DNA of 5,531 nucleotides, from positions 1 to 5,531 of the forward strand of contig JAIROH010000014.1 of NCBI GenBank assembly GCA_031257595.1, given 5' to 3'. The notes beneath the pieces were generated by a model that saw nothing but the letters and a program-made list of their open reading frames with translations, did no database searches and was not told the origin of the DNA. Position numbers and translations under genes: made by a program. Below are positions 1-5,531 of the stretch, piece by piece. The DNA comes from Treponema sp. (GTDB lineage Bacteria > Spirochaetota > Spirochaetia > Treponematales > Breznakiellaceae). Numbering within the stretch: position 1 is the stretch's first letter; each line of letters starts with the position of its first letter.

Positions 1-255
1 GTCTCCGGTAGCGATAAGCGCCTCGGAGGTTTTAAGGTGCCGTTCCATCCCGTCCTCCCTCATAACCGGCTGGGGCAGTGTTTTTACGATACAAAAGGAC
101 GTTTCCCCCTTAATTTTTATCGCCCCAAGGGAATTCCAAAACGAAAAAACCTTGTTTGCGGAATCGGCTTTCCTGTTGGACGTTGCGATATACTGCCCAA
201 ACGGCGTGAAATTTTTAACGGTGGCCTTTACGGCTTTGATCTTTTTTATGTTCAT
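1..255 (-). CDS. AllA-like (ureidoglycolate lyase family) cupin protein, 3'-partial
   Basis: An 85-codon reading frame opens with ATG at 255 and stays open to the window edge, so the C-terminal half is missing. The visible part resembles the N-terminal half of ureidoglycolate lyase/AllA proteins (about 160 residues when complete). It has the family's opening element with FTPFGQYI (16-23), a central FSFWNSLG (37-44), and MERHLKTSEALIATGD (70-85), which lines up with the AllA core LERHPLGTQAFIP, including Glu71 and His73. AllA enzymes have a cupin fold and cleave ureidoglycolate to glyoxylate and urea. In a sugar uptake and kinase operon, a purine-breakdown role is unlikely, so a lyase, isomerase or epimerase acting on a sugar acid or sugar phosphate is a guess. 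An AGGGA (261-265) lies 5 bases upstream. The gene follows dhaL by 67 bases in the same direction and probably belongs to the operon. Confidence 0.72.
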   Translation of the reverse strand, partial: MNIKKIKAVKATVKNFTPFGQYIATSNRKADSANKVFSFWNSLGAIKIKGETSFCIVKTLPQPVMREDGMERHLKTSEALIATGD

Positions 256-267
256 GTTCTTCCCTTT

Positions 268-289
268 TATAAACGAATCTATAAACGAA
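268..289 (-). repeat. Two direct copies of a 10-base AT-rich repeat
   Basis: On the minus strand TTCGTTTATA occurs twice, at 289-280 and 277-268, with 2 bases between (12-base period). The pair sits directly before the ribosome site of the AllA-like gene. It could be a chance repeat, a protein-binding site or an unpaired mRNA element. The repeat is seen directly; any function is a guess. Confidence 0.6.
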
Positions 290-294
290 GCCAC

Positions 295-317
295 TCCCAA
301 AAACTGAAGTCTTGGGA
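295..317 (-). other. Short intergenic hairpin after dhaL
   Basis: TCCCAAGA and TTTTGGGA can pair as an 8-base stem (one G-U) around a 7-base loop, starting a few bases after the dhaL stop. No U-rich tract follows, so it is not a standard intrinsic terminator. It could act as an mRNA 3'-end stabiliser or processing site that sets the level of the AllA-like gene relative to dhaKL. Confidence 0.4.
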
Positions 318-322
318 AAGCC

Positions 323-964
323 TCAACGGACAACAACATCGGCAAAGGTCTTGATCAAAAGCGAACCCACTACCGCGCCGGGATCGATCTTGCCGAGGGA
401 CTTTTCCTGGTTATAGGCCATGCGGCCGAATTGGGCCGCCATGGTTTTGGTGTTTTCGCAGCCGGCCGCCGCCGCCGTTACGGCGTCCGCGAAACCGTCG
501 CTTAAAGATCTTCCTTCGGCGGCGGCTTTCTCAAGCGCCGCGGCGGCGGGATCCAGGGAATCGACGATCGTCTTGTCGCCGGGTTTTGCCTTGCCCCGTT
601 CCATAAGGCCGTCCACAAAACCCCGCCAGAATTCCGCCATGTCCGCGAGGGCAAGGCTTGTTTTTTCCTTTACCGCCTTTCCTCCGCGCATAAAACCCGT
701 TCCCATAAGGGTACCCATCGTGGAGGGAGCGGCTTTTGCCATTGCCATGCCGCCTTTTATAAAAACCTTCCCCAAATCGGTTTCTTCCGTAGAGGCAGTT
801 TCTCCGGCGGCGGCGGTAAAGGCGTTCGACATCGTAAGCCCTAAATCGCCGTCGCCCATGACGCCGTCAAGTTCAATCAGATAATCCCTGTTTGAAACCA
901 TGGTTTCTTTTAGAGAGGCAAACAGGGCCTTTACATGCTCCAAGGTCAGCGCAGCGGCAGCCAT
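323..964 (-). CDS. dhaL: Dihydroxyacetone-type kinase, nucleotide-binding subunit DhaL
   Basis: This is the nucleotide-binding subunit that passes a phosphoryl group to the substrate held by DhaK. It has 213 residues when started at the ATG at 964, the family's normal size. DGVMGDGDLG (33-42) gives the three Mg-binding aspartates Asp33, Asp38 and Asp40, equivalent to Asp30/35/37 of E. coli DhaL. KPGDKTIVDSL (127-137) matches the conserved GDKT motif. GRMAYNQEKSLGKIDPGA (180-197) matches the C-terminal GRASYLGERS...DPGA region, with the GER arginine replaced by Lys188. A start at ATG 991 is possible but would overlap dhaK by 26 bases and add a nine-residue extension unlike the family. The 964 ATG has GGAGG 6 bases upstream and begins 1 base after the dhaK stop. 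The protein is alanine-rich, with GCC/GCG runs. DGDLG replaces the DGDHG or DADHG of PTS-type DhaL. Confidence 0.93.
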   Translation of the reverse strand: MAAAALTLEHVKALFASLKETMVSNRDYLIELDGVMGDGDLGLTMSNAFTAAAGETASTEETDLGKVFIKGGMAMAKAAPSTMGTLMGTGFMRGGKAVKEKTSLALADMAEFWRGFVDGLMERGKAKPGDKTIVDSLDPAAAALEKAAAEGRSLSDGFADAVTAAAAGCENTKTMAAQFGRMAYNQEKSLGKIDPGAVVGSLLIKTFADVVVR

Positions 965-965
965 T

Positions 966-1976
966 TTACGCCTCCAGTTGAACCTGTTCAAAGAAGGGGG
1001 TATAGGCCGGTTTGGCGAGGAATCGCTTAAGTTCTCCGTCGAGTTTCAAAACGGAGATTGAAGCGCCGGCCATTTCCATCGAAGTGGCATATTCACCGGC
1101 ATATACATGGAATACTGAGATGCCCCTGGCTTTCAAAATCTCCGCGGCCTTGCGGTAAAGAACGTACAATTCTTCCTTGGGCGTCGCCCCCAGCCCGTTG
1201 ACGAGTACCGCCACTTCATCCCCCGAATTATAGGGAAGATCGGCAAGGATTTTATCCATCATGATTTGTACGATTTCGTCGGCGGTTTTCAGCTTGCCCC
1301 GTTCAATGCCCGGTTCGCCGTGTATGCCCATGCCCAGTTCCATCTCGTCTTCGCCGATGGTAAACGAAGGTTTTCCCACTTCGGGAACCACGCAGGGAGA
1401 AAGAGCCACGCCCATCGTCCTGACATTCGCCGCGGCTTTATCGGCCACGCGTTTTACCTCATCAAGACTTAAAAGTTCATCCGCGGCCGCCCCCGCGCAT
1501 TTGTATACAAAAAATATCCCCGCTACGCCGCGGCGTTTTTTCTCCTGCCCCCTGGGGGATGACGCCACGTCTTCGCCGGCCACCACGGAAAGCACCTTGA
1601 TGTCTTCGGCGTCGGCCATTTCGGCGGCCATGTCAAAATTCAAAATGTCTCCGCCGTAGTTTCCGTAAATGTAAAGCACCCCGGCGCCCTGGTTGATCGC
1701 CTTGGTTACCTCAAACATCTGATCCGCCGAGGGGGATTGAAATACCCCGCCTACCGAACAACCGTCAAGCATCCCGTCTCCCACATATCCCAGGAACAGG
1801 GGAAGATGCCCCGAGCCGCCGCCGGTGGCAATGCCGACCTTGCCTTTTTTCGATTTGGCGTTGACCAGACAGCGGTAATCGTTGTTGACAATTTTTACCT
1901 TGTCCGGATGGGCCGCCAGGATTCCCTGGATCATTTCATCCACAAAATCAACCGGTTTGTTAATAAATTTTTTCAC
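966..1976 (-). CDS. dhaK: Dihydroxyacetone-type kinase, substrate-binding subunit DhaK
   Basis: This is the carbonyl-substrate-binding subunit of a two-part kinase that phosphorylates dihydroxyacetone or a related short ketose in the cytoplasm, together with DhaL. It has 336 residues, the usual DhaK length. GGGSGH (52-57) forms the phosphate/substrate loop with His57. GNYGGDILNFD (105-115) contains Asp110, and GIHGEPG (217-223) contains His219. These correspond to E. coli DhaK His56, Asp109 and His218; the last forms the covalent hemiaminal with dihydroxyacetone. The loop continues HLPLFLGYVG, whereas classical DhaK has HEP, so the substrate may differ from dihydroxyacetone. The start is GTG at 1976: an in-frame stop lies just upstream (TAG within the SD) and a strong AGGAGG sits 5 bases away. 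The gene follows the sugar importer, implying that the imported sugar or a product of it is the substrate. Phosphoryl donor (ATP or PTS DhaM) unknown. Confidence 0.93.
   Translation of the reverse strand: MKKFINKPVDFVDEMIQGILAAHPDKVKIVNNDYRCLVNAKSKKGKVGIATGGGSGHLPLFLGYVGDGMLDGCSVGGVFQSPSADQMFEVTKAINQGAGVLYIYGNYGGDILNFDMAAEMADAEDIKVLSVVAGEDVASSPRGQEKKRRGVAGIFFVYKCAGAAADELLSLDEVKRVADKAAANVRTMGVALSPCVVPEVGKPSFTIGEDEMELGMGIHGEPGIERGKLKTADEIVQIMMDKILADLPYNSGDEVAVLVNGLGATPKEELYVLYRKAAEILKARGISVFHVYAGEYATSMEMAGASISVLKLDGELKRFLAKPAYTPFFEQVQLEA
971..975 (-). promoter_or_regulatory. Shine-Dalgarno site of dhaL inside the end of dhaK
   Basis: GGAGG on the minus strand lies within the last codons of dhaK, 6 bases before the ATG at 964. 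It supports that start over the ATG at 991 and suggests coupled translation, giving matched amounts of the two kinase subunits. Confidence 0.8.
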
Positions 1977-1981
1977 GCTTC

Positions 1982-1987
1982 CCTCCT
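1982..1987 (-). promoter_or_regulatory. Shine-Dalgarno site of dhaK, decides a GTG start
   Basis: A perfect AGGAGG on the minus strand lies 5 bases before the GTG codon at 1976. An in-frame TAG formed within this stretch rules out a longer dhaK, so the site fixes GTG as the start. Confidence 0.85.
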
Positions 1988-1998
1988 AATGTGATGCT

Positions 1999-3042
1999 TT
2001 ACTTTGCCGAACTCGATTCCCGAATTCTTTTTTTCTCGTGATATTTCGTAATAAGAAAATTAATTACCATAATAAGAAGAAGCGCCAGTCCCCAGATAAA
2101 TTTTTTCGTAAAAGCCGAAAAAGCCAGAATGTTTAGGCCGCTCTGGGTAAACTGGAGGATCATAATTGCCATGACAAGTCCCACAACGCTTCCGGTTCCA
2201 CCCTTGGGATCGGTTCCTCCCAGTACGGATACCAGAATTGCCTGGAGCAGGTAATCCGTACCGTAACCGGGCCGCATGGAATTGGTACGGGAAATCATAA
2301 TCAACGATGAGATACCCGCGAGGACGCTTGAGATCATATAGGTCCGGATCAACACCATGGTATTGTTGACGCCGGAAAACCGGGAAACGACAGGATTGGC
2401 CCCCAGCATATACATGTTAAAGCCAAGCCGGGTCCGGCGCAGTACAAAGGTTACCAGCGCCGTCACGGCCACGAATATCAAAAACGGAACCGGAATGCCC
2501 GCGATAAATCCGTTGCCAATAACGTCGATCTCCGGGGGGAAACCGGTGATGCCGTGGCCTTTGGTAAAAATGATCGCCAGCCCCATAAGAAGTCCCTGGG
2601 TACCCAGCGTAGCCAGAATCGGCGGTACGCCGGCCAAGGCGATGAGGCTCCCGTTAACGGCCCCGCTTAGCGCCGCCACAACCAGGACCACGATAACCGC
2701 CAGGAAAACCAGGGTTATCCCGGAAAAAACTCCGGCGGCCTGTCCCGACGCCAAAATAATGGCCGCCAAAACCCCCGTAAGGTTGGCGACCGCCACCACC
2801 GAAAGGTCTATCCCGCCGACCACCATGGAAAGCATCATTGCCAGGGTTAAAAGGCCGAATTCGGGGAACTGGGCCAGCATCGAACGGAAATTCCTGCTTG
2901 TGGGAAACCGGTCCGGCCTGAGCGTCGAAAAGAGCACAAGTATACCGAGCATCAGAATAAACAGGACTATGTTTTTTGCGAAACCGGTCCGGTAGGCGCT
3001 TAGGGAATATAACAGGCCGGGCTTTTCACGTTTGACTGCCAT
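1999..3042 (-). CDS. Ribose-type sugar ABC importer permease, second of two
   Basis: This is the second RbsC-family membrane permease (347 residues), the likely heterodimer partner of the one encoded 3 bases upstream. It has a basic cytoplasmic N-terminus (MAVKREK) followed by hydrophobic segments near residues 23-40, 62-76, 84-100, 108-135, 145-160, 182-201, 230-250, 265-277, 284-298 and 314-331. Hallmarks of the family are GGIDLSV (76-82), TLGTQGLLMGLA (144-155), the coupling loop MLGANPVVSRFSGVN (212-226) and VLGGTDPKGGTGSVVG (273-288). Here GGIDLSV is canonical, unlike in the first permease, so the two subunits are diverged paralogues rather than a recent duplication. The ATG at 3042 has GGAGA (3051-3055) 8 bases upstream, lying across the end of the preceding gene. 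A 22-base gap separates its TAA from dhaK. Confidence 0.95.
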   Translation of the reverse strand: MAVKREKPGLLYSLSAYRTGFAKNIVLFILMLGILVLFSTLRPDRFPTSRNFRSMLAQFPEFGLLTLAMMLSMVVGGIDLSVVAVANLTGVLAAIILASGQAAGVFSGITLVFLAVIVVLVVAALSGAVNGSLIALAGVPPILATLGTQGLLMGLAIIFTKGHGITGFPPEIDVIGNGFIAGIPVPFLIFVAVTALVTFVLRRTRLGFNMYMLGANPVVSRFSGVNNTMVLIRTYMISSVLAGISSLIMISRTNSMRPGYGTDYLLQAILVSVLGGTDPKGGTGSVVGLVMAIMILQFTQSGLNILAFSAFTKKFIWGLALLLIMVINFLITKYHEKKRIRESSSAK

Positions 3043-3045
3043 ACT

Positions 3046-4077
3046 TTAACTCTCCAACGCCGGATTTTCCGCCGGCCCAGGCGCGGTTTTTTTCCGGAAT
3101 TTGATTTTGTTTTGTACGTTGGTTATGGTAACGCCGATAACAATAATCAAACCTACAAAAAAGTCCTGCCAGTACGAGGAAAGGCCGATTAAAACCAGAT
3201 TTTTCTGGAGTATCATGATCATGGCAACGCCAAGCATGGTACCGGTAAGAGTTCCCGTTCCGCCCGTTATCCTGGCGCCTCCCAGAACCACCGCGGCGAT
3301 GACGATAAGTTCCGTTCCCACAAGGTACATCGGGTTTCCGTAACGGATAAGGCTGATATGGATAACTCCCATAATCCCCGCCAAAAAACCGGCGTAACAG
3401 TAGATAAAAAACTGTATTTTATGGAGATTAAACCCCGATCGTTTGGCCGCTTCGGGATTGCCTCCCAGGGCGTAGATGCCCCTGCCGATCATCGTAAAGC
3501 GCAGAATAAACCATGTCAGCAGCAGAAGAAACAGCAAAATAAAGAAGAAAACCGAAAGTCCGTAAGGCGTTCCGTCGGGAAGGTTCCACTTGATAATGTT
3601 GAGATTCCCGAAATCTTTGAAACACTGGGGCAGATCCCCGACATTCAGGGATTTGGTTCCCACAAATTCCAAAAGAGCCCCGTGGAAAAGGCTGGACGTA
3701 CCCAGCGTAGCGATAAGGACCGGTATCTTAAAAATCGAAACAAAGACCGCGTTAATCGCCCCCAGGCTTATCCCTACGGCAACGGCGACGAAAAAAGCGA
3801 CAAAAATATTGTTTATCCCCGTGGCAATAAGAAAACGGGCGGCTATATATTCGGCGCAGATGGCCACGGCGGTACAGGATACGTCGGTTCCCCCGGAAAG
3901 GAGCACGATAAAAACACCGATAGCCAGAATAGCCGTTCCCGTGGAATTTTTTACCAGGTCGGCAAAATTATCCAGCGTTAAAAAAACCGGATTAATAATG
4001 GTAATCGCCAAAGAAAAGACTATCAGCACCAGGGCCAAATAGGTTTCGTTATGCGTAAAAAGTTTCCGTATGTTCAT
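3046..4077 (-). CDS. Ribose-type sugar ABC importer permease, first of two
   Basis: This is an integral membrane permease of the RbsC/BPD_transp_2 family (343 residues, normal length). It should form a heterodimeric channel with the second permease and dock on the fused ATPase. Hydrophobic segments lie near residues 12-30, 46-61, 92-112, 118-138, 172-192, 224-243, 254-268, 276-291 and 303-320. Family motifs are SGGTDVSCTAV (61-71, a variant of the usual GGIDLSVGA), TLGTSSLFHG (124-133), the cytoplasmic coupling loop ALGGNPEAAKRSGFN (203-217) and VLGGARITGGTGTLTG (264-279). The C-terminal tail is short, polar and basic. The ATG start overlaps the ATPase stop by 4 bases, indicating translational coupling. 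A GGGAG (4085-4089) lies 7 bases upstream. A two-permease arrangement resembles LsrC/LsrD or YtfT/YjfF rather than the single RbsC. Substrate unknown. Confidence 0.95.
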   Translation of the reverse strand: MNIRKLFTHNETYLALVLIVFSLAITIINPVFLTLDNFADLVKNSTGTAILAIGVFIVLLSGGTDVSCTAVAICAEYIAARFLIATGINNIFVAFFVAVAVGISLGAINAVFVSIFKIPVLIATLGTSSLFHGALLEFVGTKSLNVGDLPQCFKDFGNLNIIKWNLPDGTPYGLSVFFFILLFLLLLTWFILRFTMIGRGIYALGGNPEAAKRSGFNLHKIQFFIYCYAGFLAGIMGVIHISLIRYGNPMYLVGTELIVIAAVVLGGARITGGTGTLTGTMLGVAMIMILQKNLVLIGLSSYWQDFFVGLIIVIGVTITNVQNKIKFRKKTAPGPAENPALES

Positions 4078-5531
4078 CCCGCCGCTCCCAGTCCCGCGTC
4101 CCGGCTTATCACCTCAAAAACCTCTTCGGCTTTTACGTTTGACGCGTCGCCAATCTCTTTTACAATCCGCCCCCTGGCCATGATCAAAACCCGGTTACAG
4201 TTATCCAGGATTTCGGGGATTTCGTCGGAAATCATGATAATCGCCATTCCCTCTTTTGCCAGGCCGCGGATAATTTCGTGGATGGTATGCTTGGATCCTA
4301 TATCGATGCCGATCGTAGGCCCGTCAAGTATAAAAACCGCGGGATTGATCGCCAGCCATTTGGCAAGAACCACGCGCTGCTGGTTGCCCCCGGAAAGACT
4401 GTTGGCCGGCGCCAGATGGCTTGGCGTTTTAATGGCCAGCTTTTTAACCCACTGATTTTTCGCCTCTTCCTGCCGGCCCTTTACAAGAATTTTTATTTTA
4501 TTCAAGAATTTGTCCAGGATGGTGATAATAATGTTGTTTCCTATCGATTGTTCAACAAAAAGCCCCTGGGAAAGGCGGTCTTCCGGAAGATAGGCGATAC
4601 CGTTGGCGATGGCGCTTGCCGGCCCGGTTATTTTAACGATCCTGTCCCTGATCCTGATTTCTCCTGAATCCGGCGGATTAAGGCCGAACAGCGCCAGCGC
4701 CGTTTCCGTTCTGCCCGAACCGATAAGGCCGGTAATACCGAGGATCTCTCCCCGCTTTAAATCAAAACTGATATTGGAAAACTGGCCGGCCTTGTTTAAA
4801 TTCCTGACCGACAGTACCGTATCCGCCCCGGCGGCGTTGAATTTGTACGGTTCGGCATTGAAATTCTGTCCGGTCATAAGGAAGACAAGCTTGTCGTTGT
4901 CAAGCTCCGAAGCGGAATAATCGCCGACTTTTTTTCCGTCTTTTATAATTGTAACTTTTTCGGCAATCTCAAAAACCTCGTTAAGCTTATGGCTTACAAA
5001 AAGGATCGCGATCCCTTTTTTCTGAAGTTTCGAGATAACCTCAAACAGGTGGTTTACTTCTTCTTTTGTAATGGCCGAAGTGGCTTCGTCCATAATGATA
5101 AGTTTGGCGTTTTGGGTAAGGGCGCGGGAAATTGCCACAATCTGTTTGCGGGCCATCGGAAGGTTTTCGATTTTTTCGTTTAAGTCAATCTTTTCGCCGA
5201 TTTCTTCCAGCGCCTTTTCCGCCTCACCGTAAATTGTTTTCCAGTTAACGATACGGCTGTTTGATTCAAGCATCTGATTCATCGCGATATTTTCCGCCAC
5301 GGTCATATTGGGGAAAAGGGAAAGGTCCTGATAGATAATCTGAACGCCGGAACGTATTGATTCAATTGAATTAAGGGTCCGCGTTTCGGTCCCGTTTATG
5401 ATAATGGCCCCGGAATCGGGTTTATGAACGCCGCCGATAATTTTAATCAGCGTGGATTTACCCGAACCGTTTTCTCCCACAAGACAGTGAATTTCTCCTT
5501 TTCCAATGGAAAGATCCACATTATCCAGGGC
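4074..5531 (-). CDS. Ribose-type (CUT2) sugar ABC importer ATPase, tandem-NBD, 5'-partial
   Basis: This is the cytoplasmic ATPase that powers import of a sugar through the two permeases encoded just downstream. 485 residues are visible. It has two fused nucleotide-binding domains, as in RbsA/MglA/LsrA. NBD1 has Walker A GENGSGKST (visible residues 19-27), a Q-loop glutamine (68), a degenerate signature LPMARKQ (124-130), Walker B LIIMDE (144-149) and the H-loop histidine 181. NBD2 has a degenerate Walker A GLIGSGRT (268-275) without lysine, a good signature LSGGNQQ (379-385), Walker B FILDG with Gly404 where the catalytic Glu is usual, and SDE (435-437) where the H-loop lies. The frame stays open to the window edge (ALDNVDLSIGKGE), and this stretch aligns with the family N-terminus. 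The GTG at 5519-5517 is therefore not the likely start, and roughly 15-25 residues are missing. The TGA stop overlaps the next start codon (ATGA). The family is certain; the substrate cannot be read from the sequence. Confidence 0.96.
   Translation of the reverse strand, partial: ALDNVDLSIGKGEIHCLVGENGSGKSTLIKIIGGVHKPDSGAIIINGTETRTLNSIESIRSGVQIIYQDLSLFPNMTVAENIAMNQMLESNSRIVNWKTIYGEAEKALEEIGEKIDLNEKIENLPMARKQIVAISRALTQNAKLIIMDEATSAITKEEVNHLFEVISKLQKKGIAILFVSHKLNEVFEIAEKVTIIKDGKKVGDYSASELDNDKLVFLMTGQNFNAEPYKFNAAGADTVLSVRNLNKAGQFSNISFDLKRGEILGITGLIGSGRTETALALFGLNPPDSGEIRIRDRIVKITGPASAIANGIAYLPEDRLSQGLFVEQSIGNNIIITILDKFLNKIKILVKGRQEEAKNQWVKKLAIKTPSHLAPANSLSGGNQQRVVLAKWLAINPAVFILDGPTIGIDIGSKHTIHEIIRGLAKEGMAIIMISDEIPEILDNCNRVLIMARGRIVKEIGDASNVKAEEVFEVISRDAGLGAAG

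Noticed and set aside
268..300. Promoter for the AllA-like gene (TATAGA or TATAAA as a -10 box).
   Set aside because: No credible -35 box at the right distance, and the second TATAAA is too close to the ribosome site; the AT-rich repeat explains the match.
295..317. Intrinsic terminator after dhaL.
   Set aside because: The stem is short and A/U-rich in its upper part and no U tract follows in the direction of transcription.
460..555. GCC/GGC trinucleotide runs resembling a simple repeat.
   Set aside because: They encode alanine-rich helices of DhaL in frame and are explained by codon choice.
965..991. Longer DhaL start at ATG 991 with nine extra residues.
   Set aside because: It overlaps dhaK by 26 bases and the extension (MNRFNWRRK) is unlike the family; ATG 964 has a well-placed GGAGG.
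2357..2995. 212-codon open frame on the plus strand.
   Set aside because: It lies wholly antisense to a clear permease gene and its protein (rich in T, R, P, S) has no recognisable domain or ribosome site.
3358..3981. 207-codon open frame on the plus strand.
   Set aside because: It is antisense to the first permease, very rich in K, R, G, D and Q, and looks like the reverse shadow of hydrophobic codons.
5517..5519. GTG at 5519 as the true start of the ATPase.
   Set aside because: The frame remains open to 5531 and the preceding residues ALDN fit the conserved N-terminus of sugar ABC ATPases; the gene is cut by the window edge.

Overview
The window holds six genes, all on the minus strand, packed as one apparent operon that is read from high to low coordinates. 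The order of transcription is: a ribose-type sugar ABC importer ATPase (5531-4074, its start lies beyond the window), two membrane permeases (4077-3046 and 3042-1999), the two subunits of a dihydroxyacetone-type kinase (DhaK, 1976-966, and DhaL, 964-323), and the first 85 codons of a ureidoglycolate-lyase (AllA)-like cupin protein (255-1, its end lies beyond the window).

The first five genes are tightly coupled. The ATPase and first permease overlap by 4 bases (ATGA). The two permeases are 3 bases apart, the second permease and DhaK are 22 bases apart, and DhaK and DhaL are 1 base apart. The only larger gap is 67 bases before the AllA-like gene. It carries a short hairpin and a 10-base direct repeat, but no convincing terminator or promoter. 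The operon promoter, and probably the periplasmic or lipid-anchored sugar-binding protein, should lie upstream, beyond base 5531.

Functionally this reads as uptake plus first phosphorylation of a small ketose or polyol-derived substrate. The ABC system (CUT2/RbsABC class) imports an unphosphorylated sugar. DhaK binds the carbonyl substrate through its conserved active-site histidine, and DhaL supplies the Mg-nucleotide site for phosphoryl transfer. The AllA-like cupin may act on a later acid or sugar intermediate. True dihydroxyacetone is possible, but an importer dedicated to dihydroxyacetone would be unusual. A tetrulose such as erythrulose, or another branched or short ketose, is an equally reasonable guess. 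No DhaM (the PTS phosphoryl donor) is visible, so the sequence does not show whether the kinase uses ATP or the PTS.

The organism is a bacterium with moderate G+C and good Shine-Dalgarno sites. Gene content and style would suit a fermentative gut or anaerobic bacterium such as a spirochaete or a Firmicute, but this is a low-confidence impression. There are no RNA genes, mobile elements or CRISPR arrays, and no gene-free stretch longer than 300 bases.
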